A DNA stretch of 64,000 bases from Mya arenaria (lineage: Eukaryota > Mollusca > Bivalvia > Myida > Myidae). The notes beneath the pieces are model-generated. The model worked only from the letters and a program-made list of their open reading frames with translations, did not search any database and was not told the DNA's origin. Each line of letters begins with the position of its first letter. Position 1 is the first letter of the stretch. The translations under genes and the position numbers were made by a program. The stretch covers positions 54,030,658 to 54,094,657 of the forward strand of contig NC_069136.1 in assembly GCF_026914265.1 (NCBI RefSeq), written 5' to 3'. Of this stretch, positions 48,934-61,525 are shown in pieces.

Positions 48934-49340
48934 CTGTTTGTTTTCTACAGTGTAGAGAAATTTCTTCTTTATGTTATTTTCAATTCTGCCGAACTTCTCT
49001 ATGAATTCCTCGGCATTCTCGTGCGTTTTAAATAAACGCACAACACTTTTCACACAATGCTGCTGATTTTGATTTAGTTGGTCAATACAATCTCCATATT
49101 TTATACATAAACATCAGATCATTAGCTTGAGCTATTCATGTCTCTTCATCAAACACATGGACATTTACATTCCAGTTTATTTTGCGGGGCGAAACTGCTA
49201 ACGTTTGTACACGTTTTTTTCCCATCTGGGTCGAGTTTATCTGGTACGACCTTTCTGAAGATTGCATGGACCTTAAGTTGTCCAATATACAAATCAATAT
49301 TTATATGCTGTAAAATAAACTCCAGGACACTGTCCGGTGT
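48934..49340 (-). pseudogene. Decayed coding remnant of an unrecognised protein
   Basis: Two minus-strand stretches read like real protein. One, 49340-49149, contains TPDSVLEFILQHINIDLY and HAIFRKVVPDKLDPDGKK before a TGA. The other, 49085 to 48934, contains IDQLNQNQQHCVKSVVRLFK and THENAEEFIEKFGRIENN and ends in ENKQ, followed by GTATTA, which could be a splice donor. They lie in different frames ~60 bp apart. The stretch sits inside the 1.2-kb insertion specific to the right arm. I do not recognise the family. It may be an exon captured by a transposon, or a pseudogene fragment. Confidence 0.45.
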
Positions 49341-49614
49341 TTTTTTTTATTTAATTTGTTTAAGTCTTCTGTTGTATCATGAGAAGATAATATTCAGGGC
49401 TTATCTTACACATGGTGAAATTTAACTGAAAACATATCATCAAATTGCTTATAAAATACCATTGAAACACGCGAAAACGTAACCTGCAAAATAACCTCAA
49501 GTTCACTTTTTACATAATTACAGATACACATATACACACTCTGAATATAATACGATTTCGTTCCTAATCTCGCACTAAGGTATCATACATTCATACCATT
49601 GTACACCATTTCAG

Positions 49615-49688
49615 GACAAGGACGCATACCCGGAACTTTACAATGCATTCACGAACAACTGATTAAGTAACTGAAGAACCGTGTTTGA
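49615..49688 (+). other. Likely 5' untranslated part of the first coding exon
   Basis: tttcag|gacaag places a probable acceptor at 49614/49615, matching the left copy at 12105. An in-frame TGA directly precedes the ATG at 49689. Confidence 0.55.
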
Positions 49689-52304
49689 ATGATAAACTTT
49701 AAAGAGACCAGTTGTTCAGAAATAGAAAACGAAATGCCAGCAGAGAAAACACGCTTTAGATTGGGCAGCGAACAATCCGAAGTATCGCAGGTATCGAAAA
49801 CGACTGTAATGACTGACCTTTCTACTGACTCGGATGAGACTGGAAATCCATACCAACCAACCTCAGCACCCAGACGACCCAGTAATGAGCAAACGCCAAA
49901 AGAGCGGGAAACGAAGCGTACAGTTCGAAAGAGACCAGTGTCATTTTCAAATGGTGCTGACGAAACCGAAGTGTCGGAATCGCAAAGATTACAAAGCACA
50001 AATAGCAACGAAGAAGACTCGGTAATTCAACAACCGAATTATGCTCAAAAGCAATATTATCAACAGCATACGTCGTACACAAGTGTACCGTTGGATGACG
50101 AAAATATGTCTAGCAATCCGCTGAAACATATGGCGCGAAGGTCTCGTCGATATACAGAGGGTAGCATTGACAATCTTGATCGAGGTTTTGAAAGGCATTT
50201 GCTGGAAAATGAGAGAGGGATGCGACACAGTAAAACTGCACCAAAACTGGTTTATCCCGATGAAAGTAGCTGTAAATGTCAAGCACGCGACGCCGAACAT
50301 ACGCATCGTGAGAAGGTACTTGATTATTATTTAGTTAAAATCGACAGAGAAGAAAGAATGCCCAACATAAGTCATAGTATGACATCATTGCCTGAAGAAC
50401 AAATTCGGCATAACAATAATATAAATCCCTTTTGCCAAAGATCACGTCATTATAACACCAAACGAGACCATGTGGATACAGTCGTACAGCTTGACAGTCA
50501 TTACCAGCCCTACATACATCCGATCTATAAATGCAACAAATCTCGCTCAGTTGATGTCTTAGAGCCTATTGAGAGTGGTGATGGTGAAGTTCCAAGAATG
50601 GGAAATGCCCCCTGTCGATCCTTGCCAGAAGTTCCCATTGGAAGTGATGCGGGTACGTCTGGATACGCACAAATGAAGCCTTCGGGCAATAATTCCGATC
50701 CGGCTTCCAGCGCTCGAAGTGAAAACTATCATTCAAGTCATAGAATTAGAATTCTGGTGATCTTGAATGTCCTTCAGCTTCTGCTTATCCCTGCAGGAAT
50801 ATCTGTCTACATGTACATACTAAATAAAGATCCTGAGATACCTTTACAAACTACTGTAGATCCTGTTCGATTGGAACAAACTGAGCACAAGGACTGTGTT
50901 TCTTGTTTAGAGTTTCAGGATTTCGCTCTTGCGCCGCCGCTTGATCTCGGCCTTATTCATGATGAAAATAATAAAAGTGTTTGTTGCGTTAAAAAGGGGG
51001 AGAACACTCTGAAAGTTGTCCTCAAGGTAATAATATTTATCCATTAAAAGTTAGAAAATCGCCATAGATGGGTATTAGGTTATTTGTATTTTCTGCTCTT
51101 TAGTGTGATAAAGAATGTTTAAGCTTGTTTTTTGTATAATTTCAGGTCATATCAAACATGGGAAGTGAGTAGTGTTTTCATAATTATCAACCTTATTTGT
51201 TGAGCTTACCTTAAAATATGCCGTAAATTGCTGTAAATCTTTTAACATGCATGCCATTTCCTATCCGATATATATCAAATATGAAGCACAACTATATACA
51301 ATACACTTGTGGTGTTGTGTCTCTCGTTTAGTATTTGGCCATAATTCTTGTGCCTTGAAGTATTATCTTTTAGCCTACTGGGTTTGTCCATGTACCTTCC
51401 ATGCTCTAACTTTTTATATTTTTACGTTTTAAGAAATTGTTACATTTTTACATTTTATATCTATATCATATTTTTTTCAGATAACTGTACAGATAAAAAC
51501 ACACCTCGTCCAGTCCTACAACTAACATCGATGTCGGCTGAAAAATTATCGTCCGGTTGGTTTTCATGTTCAGATTCTGTAGGTTTCATTCAAATTGAAG
51601 AACATGGCGTTGAGATGGGAATTCCGTCTTTTGAAGAAACCAGGGGCCGTTTTTAACAAACAACTTAGATTGAACTTACGTTTAGGAATAGAATCTAAGT
51701 ATTATAATAATAATAATTAGCTGACCAATAGGCTGAATGAAATCACTTAGGCAAGAGTAAGGATAAGGATAAAATTCATATTGAATACGACCCTAGCTGT
51801 TCTTTAATTTGCGATTCTTTATGTATAGAAAATGTGTAATACCTATACATATGAGACTATAACTACTATATAACTATATGGATTTGTTTAACCTTGCTTA
51901 CAGATAACACTATTGTCTGGAGTGACAAAGATGGACAGAAACCCGTCAAATCGAACACACTTAAGCTCGTGGATGGAGGCAAGGCTGTGGAAATTAACTA
52001 TGGCGGATTGTACTTCGTTTCCACAAAATTGTCATTTATGTCCAAGAAAACAAGCATTGACGGAGAGTCGTTTGCCATTGGTCATCAGATTCTAGTGGAT
52101 GACGAAACATTCGAGGAGACATCCCAGATGTGTTATTTTCCACCAACAAATAAAACTCTTGCTGTCGAGCATGTTAGTACAAAACAGTTTGTCAAATACT
52201 TCAAAACACACGAGCGTGTCTCGGTAAAAGTAAAACCTAGATTCAATTTTAAACCTGAAAGCGCGCGAATCATTCTGTTTTATCTTGGACAGAGTGCGCA
52301 CTGA
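49689..52304 (+). CDS. TNF superfamily ligand, right-arm copy (four coding exons)
   Basis: Exons 49689-51026, 51146-51164, 51481-51555 and 51904-52304 join to 1833 bp, 610 residues, with phases identical to the left copy. The cytoplasmic part is about residues 1-352 and retains SLPEVP and YAQM (Tyr about 326). One transmembrane helix lies at about 353-379 (IRILVILNVLQLLLIPAG...). The stalk keeps CVSC and SVCC pairs and an NKS site. The TNF domain begins at RPVLQLTSMSAEKLS (exon 3) and continues with GGLYFVSTKLSF, SQMCYFPPTNKT and a final LFYLGQSAH (exon 4). The last 132 residues agree with the left copy at roughly four of five positions by hand alignment. Function by family: membrane-anchored trimeric cytokine for TNF receptors. 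It lacks the eight residues before the helix (MELLKHPL) present in the left copy. No furin site is evident, so shedding, if any, would use another protease. Confidence 0.91.
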
Positions 52305-52601
52305 AAGTAGGGGCAGAACCAGGATTTAGCATTAGATGGGGTTAAATTTGTAAACGAAAATGATGACGTGCTCCATTCCGCAGACATTTTAGGCTACAAA
52401 CGTTTTGGCTACATTTAGTCTAAGGTATGCACTCTAGTGTTATTATAAATATCTTTATGACATATTGACATGAACTTTCATTTTGACAATTTTCGACCCC
52501 GCTACCCCTGGATCGGCTTGTAAAAGTACTGAATACTACACTGAAATATCAAATTCTGACGTATTTCAGTGCAAAACAAACGTTTATAAAACGTTATTAA
52601 A

Positions 52602-52682
52602 TGTGTGTATGTGTGTGTGTGTGTGTGTGCGCGCGCGCTCGTGCGTGTGTGTGCATGTGTGTGCGTGTGTGCGTGTGTGTGT
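52602..52682. repeat. (TG)n/(CG) microsatellite
   Basis: About 80 bp of alternating TG with gcgcgcgc interruption, in the 3' flank of the right TNF ligand gene. It is a purine-pyrimidine alternating tract with Z-DNA potential. The left copy lacks it. Confidence 0.95.
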
Positions 52683-52841
52683 TTTCTATTTTATTTATTT
52701 TTTCACATATCATCATCACATGTTAATTTAACAAACCTTAAAAAGGTATATATATATATATTTGCTCATTTACGAAATGTTTTGTAGATAGAATTACATT
52801 TAATGTGTAAACTTAGTGCGACTAAAGGTAGTTTGTATTTG

Positions 52842-53214
52842 TCATGTGACATCTTATTCAAACTCAATACATACACATATATAACGAACATCACTTTTGA
52901 TTGATAAACATTTAACTACTTTCTAAATAATGCATTCATGAAAAATATAACTGACTTATAACAAGATTGAAACTATGTATTAGATAGCTGAAAACGCAAC
53001 AATTTTAAATGATTGGTGAGTGCTAAAAGATTTAGTGCGAATCTACTATCGTCTCATAAGGTAGAAATATCATGTTTTCTGCACCTTTCTTTCAAATTAA
53101 ACTCGGTATCCTCCATTAGAACAATTGTTTACGACATTTATTCACCCTTTAATATATTAAAACAATTGTATGAATTGTGGTAAATCTTATTTGGAAGTAA
53201 GAGTGCATCTTTAA
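52842..53214 (+). mobile_element. MITE family B copy
   Basis: Runs from a degraded tgtgacatcttattcaaac start to gtaagagtgcatctttaa. It shares tctactatcgtctcataagg and aatgattggtgagtgctaaa with 22098-22430. It is specific to the right arm. Confidence 0.72.
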
Positions 53215-53244
53215 CATAATGTTACCAGTTTTTTTATGCTGTGT

Positions 53245-53332
53245 GTGTATATATATATATAACCCCGACCCAATCCTAACTCGACATATATCTTTGTTGT
53301 ATGCATGTACATTATATATATATATATACATG
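53245..53332. repeat. Short (TA)n tracts
   Basis: Two (TA)n runs at about 53248-53262 and 53315-53330. Confidence 0.85.
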
Positions 53333-53513
53333 TATGCATCGTATGATTAAGTTACAGTGTACTTATACATGTATCATGTACTGATCTCTAAACGTCATGT
53401 ATATATATGTACAGCGGCTGGGATATGATAACTATTTAACAGTCACAATACACTTTACGACACGTATTCAGTGTTGACTTGTGAACTATAAATACGTGTT
53501 TTCATACCTCATT

Positions 53514-53583
53514 TTAAGCTGCACTCTCACAGATATACCGTTTTACAACTTTCTTTTTTTTGGTCTTGGAATGAGCAAATTCC
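53514..53583 (+). mobile_element. Truncated MITE family A end abutting a minisatellite
   Basis: ttaagctgcactctcacaga, then the gtcttggaatgagcaaatt block, after which the sequence passes straight into the 32-bp array. The rest of the MITE and the DNA equivalent to left 7600-8440 are missing, pointing to a deletion with breakpoint at ~53583. Confidence 0.8.
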
Positions 53584-53589
53584 AAATCA

Positions 53590-55690
53590 CTGATCATCAG
53601 TTTTCTAAGTTAACAACAACGCTTATCATTAGTTTTCCAAGTTAATAACAACGCTGATCATTAGTTTTCCAAGTTATCAATAGCGTTGATCATTAGTTTT
53701 CCAGTTAACAACAGTGCTGATCATTATTTTTCCAAGTTATCAATAGCGCTGATCATTAGTTTTCCAAATTATCAACAGCGCTGATCATTAGTTTTCCAAG
53801 TTAACACCAGCGCTGATCATGAGTTTTCAAGTTAACAACGCCCTGATTATTAGTTTTTCAAGTTAACACCAGCGCTGATAATAAGTTTTCCATGTGAACA
53901 ATAGCGCTGATAATTAGTTTTCCAAGTGAACAACAGCACTGATCATTAGTTTTCCACGTAACCAACAGCGCTGATCATAAGTATTCCAAGTTAACAACAG
54001 CGGTGATAATTAGATTTACAAGTTAACAATAACGTTGATCATTAGCTTTCCAAGTTAAAAGCAGCGCTGATAATTAGTTTTTCCAAGTTACCAACGACGC
54101 TGATCATTAGTTTTTCAAGTTAACAACAATGCTGATAATTAAGCTTCCAAGTAAACAATAAAACTGATTATTAGTTTTACAAGTTAACAATAACGCTGAT
54201 CATAAGTTTTCCTAGTTAACAACAGCGAAGATCATAAGATTTGCCAATTTAACCACAGCACTGAAAATTAGTTTTCCAAGTTAACAATTGCGCTGATCAT
54301 TAGTTTTCCAAGTTAAAAACCACGCTTGTCATTATTTTTCCAAGTTAACACCAGCGCTGATCATGAGTTTTTCAAGTTAACAACAGCCCTGATTATTAGT
54401 TTTTTCAAGTTAACAATAGCGCTGATCATTAGTTTTTAAAGTCAACAATAGCGCTGATCATTAGTTTTTCAAGTTAACAGCAGCGCTAATCATTAGTTTT
54501 TCAAGTTAACAACAGCGAAGATCATAAGATTTGCCAAGTTAACAACACCGCTGATCATAATATTTTCAAAGTCAACCACAGCGCTGATCATTAGCTTTCC
54601 AAGTTAACCACAGCGCTGATCATTAGCTTTTCAAGTTAACACCAACGCTGATCATTAGTTTTTCAAGATAACAACAGCACTGAACATTAGTTTTCCAAGT
54701 TAACCACAGCGCTGATCATTAGTGCCTCAATATAAAAAACAACGCTGAACATTAGTTTTCCAAGTTAATCACAGCACTGAACTTTAATTTTTCAAGTTAA
54801 CAACAGCACTGATCATTAGTTTTTCAAGTTAACAATAGCGCTGATCTTGAGTTTTCCTAGTTAACAACATCACTAAACATTAGTTTTCCAAGTTAACAAC
54901 ATCGCTGATCATAAGTTTTTAAAGTTAACAATAGCTCTGATTATTAGTTTTCCTAGTTAACAACAGCGAAGATCATAAGATTTTCCAAGTTAAAAACAAC
55001 GCTGATTATTAGTTTTTCAAGTTAACAACAACGCTGATCATAAATTGTTCTAGTTAACAACAACGTCTATCATTAGTTTTCCCAGTTAACAATAGCGCTG
55101 ATCATTATTTTTTCAAATTACCTATAGCTGAATATTAGTTTTCCCAGTTAACAACAACACTGAACATAAGTTTTCCAAGTTAACCACATCGCTGATCATT
55201 AGTTCTTCAAGTTAAAAACAACGCTTATCGTTAGTTTTCTTAGTTAACAACAGCGTTGATCATTAGTTTTTCAAGTTAACAACAGCACTGATCATCAGTT
55301 TTTCAAGTTAACAACATCACTGATCATTAGTTTTTCAAACTAACAACAGCGTTGTACATTAGTTTTCTAAGTTAACAACAGCACTGAACATTAGTTTTCC
55401 AAGTTAACAACAGCATCGATCATTAGTTTTTCAAGTTAACGACAGCGCTGGTCATTAGTTTTTCAAGATAACAACAGCGCTTATCATTAGTTTTTTAAGT
55501 TACCAACAGCGCTGAACATTAGCTTTTCAAGTTGACAACAGCACTGATCATTGGCTTTTCAAGTTAACAACAGTGCTGATCATTTGTTTTTTCTGTGCTA
55601 ACAGCAACGTTTATTATGATATTTTCTGGATTAACAACAGCGCTGTTCATGACTCGTCTGAGTTAACAACAGCGCTAATAATGATTTTGG
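53590..55690. repeat. ~32-bp degenerate minisatellite, about 65 copies, paralogous to the 6790-7586 array
   Basis: Unit gatcattagttttccaagtt plus aacaacagcgct, with many substitutions and 1-2 base indels. Its reverse complement (agcgctgttgttaacttgga then aaactaatgatc) matches the left-arm unit (agcgctgttgttaacccagt then caaactcatgatc). The right array is longer, older-looking and out of codon register, so it has no long frame. Confidence 0.94.
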
Positions 55691-55699
55691 TGAAATAAA

Positions 55700-57640
55700 C
55701 AACAATGTTTTTCATGTGTTTTCTTATAAGTTAAGGACACTGCAAGATACTTAAGCAGGTTAAACATTTAACTTGATCGTGATTTGTGCATATTTAATAT
55801 GATCACAAAAGAAACTATGTTGTGGATCGGGTTGTATTTTGTTTGTTGTCATGTTTATATTCATAGTTATGTCCTATTCAGTATTCGTAAACATGCTATA
55901 TGTATCTCCATCCATAACTTTTGTGGTATATAACTGCCGTAAGATAACCTGTTAATGTTCTAAATTGTTTCGTGTTAACCATTAATTTTCGAGCTATGTT
56001 AAACAAACAATTCATTAAGATTTGTAACATATCACTTAAGGGTGTAGCATTGCAGTTTCTTTATGGTTCACGTCAGTTCACTATGTAAAAAATCAGTCTT
56101 TCCTTTAACCTCTTTTATTATTAATCTCAATGATTAAATCCTTTAAACTTGTTAATGTATACTTAATGTATGCAATTAATGCACTGCTATTTGAGCCAGG
56201 ACAACTTCAGTCAATTGCATTAAACATGGACCAATTATCTACAGGTTATATTTAGGTAAAGTTTGCAGATTTAAATGATTTGATTGGTTATTAGTAATTA
56301 TTGGCTAAATATTGACTAATGAATGAACATTTTGGCTAACTTTAACCACACCAACATCATACATTTGGCTGCCAATGTGTCCCTTTCCTATTTGTGTCCA
56401 TAAGCTATATAATTTGTAAGAAACTAATCCATATTGTAATAACGTTAAGCATATTTACTTTATGTGCATGTCATTTTCTCTAAGCAGCCAGTCTTATCTT
56501 TACTTCAGCGAGCTTGAATAACACTACCTGGTATATTTAAAGAAGAAGTGTACAATTTTGCAGTGTATTTCATAATGCTTACGTTCACCTCTCACTCGTT
56601 GTTTCGTTATCAACAGCATGTACATTTTTATACATTATTGGCAAGGACTTATGTACTTAATTAGTTTTACAGTATTTAGTTATTTTTACCCCATCTTCGT
56701 TATAGTGTTTTTTATATTATATTCTTAACAATTAAGGGAGTTAAATGTTAATAAGACCAAAAGTAAATGCTCATTTTCTTAGTGTTGAAATGTCGAATGT
56801 TGAAGTGCGCGAATTGTCTTCATACAAGTGAGCGCCTGTGCGCGACCCTCTAAATAACCAACTTAATAAAACCAAAAATGAATTAATTGAAATCTAGCTG
56901 TTGTTATCTGCATGGATATTTGGTAGTCAGTGCTCCTTTATTGTGATTAAATGTGAATCTGTCCACTTATCCTTTTGGCGGAGGCATGAGCCTGAACACT
57001 AAACACCATTGTACGTAGCATGTATATTGTAAATCAAATAATTTGACATAATTTCATGAACATGTTTGCCCTACATTTCTGAAAAGACGCATAATAGGCA
57101 TATATATATATATGTTGTTATTAAATGTTATAAAAATAAAATTTTGTTCTAGTTTTGTGACAAAATTTATATCTTATTTCCTTCGATTGAAACTAACGTT
57201 GATAACAAATACAATACGCAGTGTTAACTTTATCTTACTATGTGGACGAACCACATTTGGTTTGTTCTTTGACGAGCTAGTAAAGTTATATTTATAAATT
57301 TCATGGAATTTTTCGACTTAAAATAACATTTTGTACACTGATTAGAAACATGCATGATCCTTTCAGTTTGCCATATGGTCCGGGGCCGTTTCAATATTTT
57401 TTGGCCGTAACTTCAATTATCTTAAATCTGTATAAACGTCGCAAATAGAAACATAATGATTGTTGTTTTATTTCCTCAATTTCGTGCACATTTTGAATAC
57501 TGGTTAAATTCAATTCACACAATGTGTTGCAAAAAACGAAACCATGACACTACGGTTATTTCATTTTACGACTAAAATCGACTTTGTTGTTTTTCTGGTG
57601 CGTTTTAAGTAGAATGTGTAGTTTTTATTGCGACCAGATT
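55700..57640. other. Right-arm flanking DNA, no gene seen
   Basis: Non-coding; aligns piecewise in reverse complement with 3.76-6.78 kb. Confidence 0.5.
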
Positions 57641-57644
57641 AGTT

Positions 57645-58565
57645 TTAATCGGTGAAAGTTTGTTTGTTGTCATTTCATTTCAAAATGGGCTCGACCTTTG
57701 GTTTGGCTGCATATTTGATCTCACTCCGTGGATATTTTACAGCAATACACATGTAACTATAGTATATGTATCATATTTCCCGCCAAAATGTTTATCGTTT
57801 CAGCCCGTAAGAATATCACGGCAGGTGAGGGCGATTATGATTATGGAATGATTGCCCGACGAAGATGAACACGGGCATCCCTTATGTCATTTTCACTGAC
57901 ATAAAATGGACGGATAGACACAAGTTATCACAAGCAAAGCTCTTTAATGTATTTAAACGTACTTTTTTACATGTTATCCAGAAGTGTACAATCCGTGGTT
58001 GTCAAAAAGCAGTGACTGCAAAATGTTTAGTTGGAATGTTTTTGTTTGTTTTCTTATTCTACTGAGAAATGTAAATTAGTCCAGCGAAATGGCTACGGTC
58101 ATTCAAGTACAGATTTTTATGAAACTGTTTGATAAGACCTAATCGAGTCTAGCTGTGTTTCCTATTTTGATTTCTGTTTACTCGTTACCTTTAAAAGCTT
58201 ATGTCGTTCAGAACAAATTTGTTGTTTCTCTTTGTTTTACTTCCTGCTAATCAATTTCTCCAGTAAAAACTACCTTCAGGCATATATTCTTCCCAGCAAC
58301 GTCATGGCCAACACAATATTACTCTATAACAAACAAGACGAATTTTGTTGCAAGCCATCAAAGACGCGTTTGAATAGGTTTAATTGTGAATACATATATC
58401 ATCATAAATCAAATGAGGGTTAACATTAGTGTTAAGGTTCTACTAAGTGATTAAAATAAGCAGGAATGACATGAATTGATATAGAGTATATTAAATTATG
58501 AGAGCACCATTCCTCATTAATGGCTACTAGACGAATTTAGGAGATATGTAAAAAATATTCAATAC
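57645..58565. other. Spacer DNA, no supported gene
   Basis: ORFs of 60-66 codons (57660, 57865, 58232) have no recognised domain. Confidence 0.4.
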
Positions 58566-58569
58566 ACAT

Positions 58570-59145
58570 AAGGTGCAAAATCGCATTCTTTGGGTATGAA
58601 ACTTTCTTGCCGTATACGGCTACCTCCCCAAGCGGAGGACCCTGTTTGTCCAAAAAATAGCCTCTCAAATTTCCTATTATCTAAAGAAAATACCTTACAA
58701 AAAGTAAATTTTTAGGAGGGTCGACGACCGCCAATACTCGCCGAGATGGATATCTGAGTTTTTATATTCTGAATTGCCTCGCAGCCTCGCTTTGCCTGTT
58801 GGCAACTAATGATTATAAACAGACAGTTATCACAATATTTTTAAAGGTCTTCCCTCACCATATAATTGCTTCATTATGGTTTATGCGCGTAAACGATTTA
58901 CTACTGACTTGTAACCTGCATAGTCTTATCGTTAAAAAATTCGACAGGTATGTGTGTAAATGATTAACCACACGATGTTTATCTACGTACAGATGTTCAT
59001 GTGACCGCAAAAGCGGACTTCTTTTATATTCTGAAATATCAAAAGAAACACAAATAATGATTCAGAATCTTTTCAATTATCCGCCAACAACCGACCATAA
59101 CAATCACTCGCCAAGAAAGTTTCTTCACCCTTGCACTGGCAAAGA
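58570..59145. repeat. Possible inverted-repeat element
   Basis: ggtgcaaaatcgcattcttt followed by gggtatgaaactttcttgcc (58570-58611) is partly the reverse complement of 59110-59150 (cgccaagaaagtttcttcac and ccttgcactggc). The match is imperfect, and the target duplication is not clear. Confidence 0.35.
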
Positions 59146-59599
59146 AAATGGGCCAGAAATCTACATGTGCACTTACCGCACCTGAAAATGCTGAAAAAAT
59201 TGCAACATTTAACGATAGTTAATTCCATTTCTGTGGTGAAATACAAAATTTGACTTACAACATAAATTAGATCTGAACATCCAACACTTAAATATCAACA
59301 TGAATTGAGTCAATTGAACATGCGGTGATTATTTGTAAACATTCGTGGTCTTAAACCATGTGTAGTCTGTGATCTGTGGAATGATTATTACATGATAAGA
59401 TAATGTTTGGTGACCATGTGAATGCTCATTGAAAAGCCTATATATTTTTAAATTGATATTGTCGTTTAAAATGCAATTACTTTGTCTTCACACGTATTGA
59501 ATAAAATTGAACAATTTTGAGAAATATATTGGGCACATTTAAGCATGGGTATCTAGTGAGCCCATGTCAGCCGGGAAAACAGTTGTCTCCCTGTAAATA

Positions 59600-60890
59600 T
59601 AGATCAAGCATCTCCAGCTTTAAGACTGATACGACATAAAAGATTAGCCGCATTTAGCTATTACATCACAGACTCTATTTCCTGTTTGCACATTATCAGC
59701 AACAATTTTCACTCGCTAAAGTGCTGTACGTCTTGTCTCTATATACTGGCATTAGCACTTCACTTTTGAAGGTTTCGTATGAGGCGTGAAACTTCTAAAA
59801 GACATGTGATCAATAAACACGCCATTCAGCTACGAGCTTCCATCTTCCCTCTTTCATCTTCGGTGTTCCTTCTCCCCTCGTACAGCGACGTGCTTCCTTC
59901 TCTCCTCATTCAACGACGTTCTTTCTTCTTCCCGGCACAGCTCGCCTAAGCAAGCACAACGGAAACTGATTACTAACAACACCGTTGCTGATACAAATTT
60001 CTTCAAAGTTCATTTTTCTTGACTGGTAATATACATGCAAGCTTTATAGGAAGGGCGACAAATTATTGTGCTAAATTCACGTTGCTCACGTCAAACTGTT
60101 GAATAACGTCTGGCGGTGACATTTTCTGTAGATACTGCTGCATTTGACATGTCAAGACGAACACACAGGCAAACATGTGTGATGGAATTGTTCTGCTCAT
60201 TTATAAATGTAAATACTGATCTTTAAAATCCCTGTAAATATTGATTCAGCAATTCAAGTGAGCTTTAAAACAAATACGACATAAAAGTTGACAGTTTTGA
60301 GCCATTACATAACAAATTCTTTTTTCTGTTTGCTTATTGTCAGCCACTAATTGCTCTCACTTGAGCTGTAAGACTTGTCTCTTTATACTGACATTAGCAC
60401 TGCGCGGGTAAAAGGTTTCATATGAGACATGAAGTTCTTAAATGACTCGTGATCGATAATCACACAATTCAGCAACGAGCTTCCATCTCCCATCATTCAG
60501 CGACGTTCTTCCTTCTACCAGACATAGCTCGCGTACACAGATATAGGTTATAGGTACAGTCTATGATTGCTGAAGTGTATTTCATGTTTGTATTTTTAAG
60601 TTACATTAAGTTGCAATGCATCCGAGGCCCCGATATCACAAAAGCAGGTTTCATAAAATTATTAGACATGAAGTTCCTAAATGACTCGTGATCGATAATC
60701 ACACAATTCAGCAACGAGCTTCCATCTCCCATCATTCAGCGACGTTCTTCCTTCTACCAGACATAGCTCGCGTACGCAGGTATAGGTTATAGGTACAGTC
60801 TATGATTGCTGAAGTGTATTTCATGTTTGTATTTTTAAGTTACATTAAGCTGCAATGCATCCGAGGCCCCGATATTACAAAAGCAATTTC
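59600..60890 (+). repeat. Nested local duplications (645-bp and 239-bp periods)
   Basis: A recent 239-bp tandem pair starts at 60426 and 60665 (gacatgaagttcttaaatga versus gacatgaagttcctaaatga) and continues to gcatccgaggccccgatat in both. An older, diverged duplication relates 59600-59950 to 60240-60540 (atacgacataaaag, ttgtctctatatactg, acgagcttccatct). Confidence 0.88.
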
Positions 60891-60899
60891 TTAATCACA

Positions 60900-61525
60900 A
60901 CTCATTTTATCACATAACATTAAAAGCTTTGAAATTTTTCAAGTTTCTGAGTACAACTCATTGTTTTTCAACAATAACTTATTTACTGTATTTTATGTAG
61001 AATATAGTTTCTTTGAAACATTTACAAAAGGATTTTATCAACACAATGATTAAATACTTTTAAAAAGCATAAAAACATAAAATATTTGCAATAATGCCAT
61101 GCTATTATGTGGCAAAATGAGTTGAGATTGAAATATGACTTGAGTATGTTCGTAATATTTGGGCAAAAACTATGATTTGAATAGGTTTTGGACAGGACAA
61201 GTGGCATATGGGCTTAAATTAACGGAACCTTAAAGGATGCTCTTGCAAGGTCTATGTATTTCTTCACATTTATCCTTATATAAGTTTCTTTTTATCTTTA
61301 CTTGTAAATGCGAAACTAATTCAACGACCTTTGGAAAAGTAGATCTATATAAGTAAGTTAGGTATAAGCAATTATAAAACTACAATCGGGTCATGGGGTC
61401 GTAAACCAACTCTTTTAAGCTCCACCGAGGGTTTACCCAGTGCCATTAAACCAGGTTTATATTTAATATTTTGCTACTGAGCTTGTTTCTGTAGCTTTCC
61501 GAATAAATATTTTTATGAAAATTTT
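60900..61525. other. Spacer DNA, nothing supported
   Basis: AT-rich; no gene. Confidence 0.4.

Larger units (their letters stand above)
46600..57640 (+). repeat. Right arm of the large inverted segmental duplication
   Basis: Reverse-complement partner of 3760-14270, with the same order of landmarks. Arm-specific gains are about 1.2 kb at 48371-49600, a family B MITE (52842-53214), a truncated family A MITE (53514-53583) and a much longer minisatellite (53590-55690). Arm-specific absences are the 38-bp array, the palindrome and the AACAG repeat of the left arm. Confidence 0.88.
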
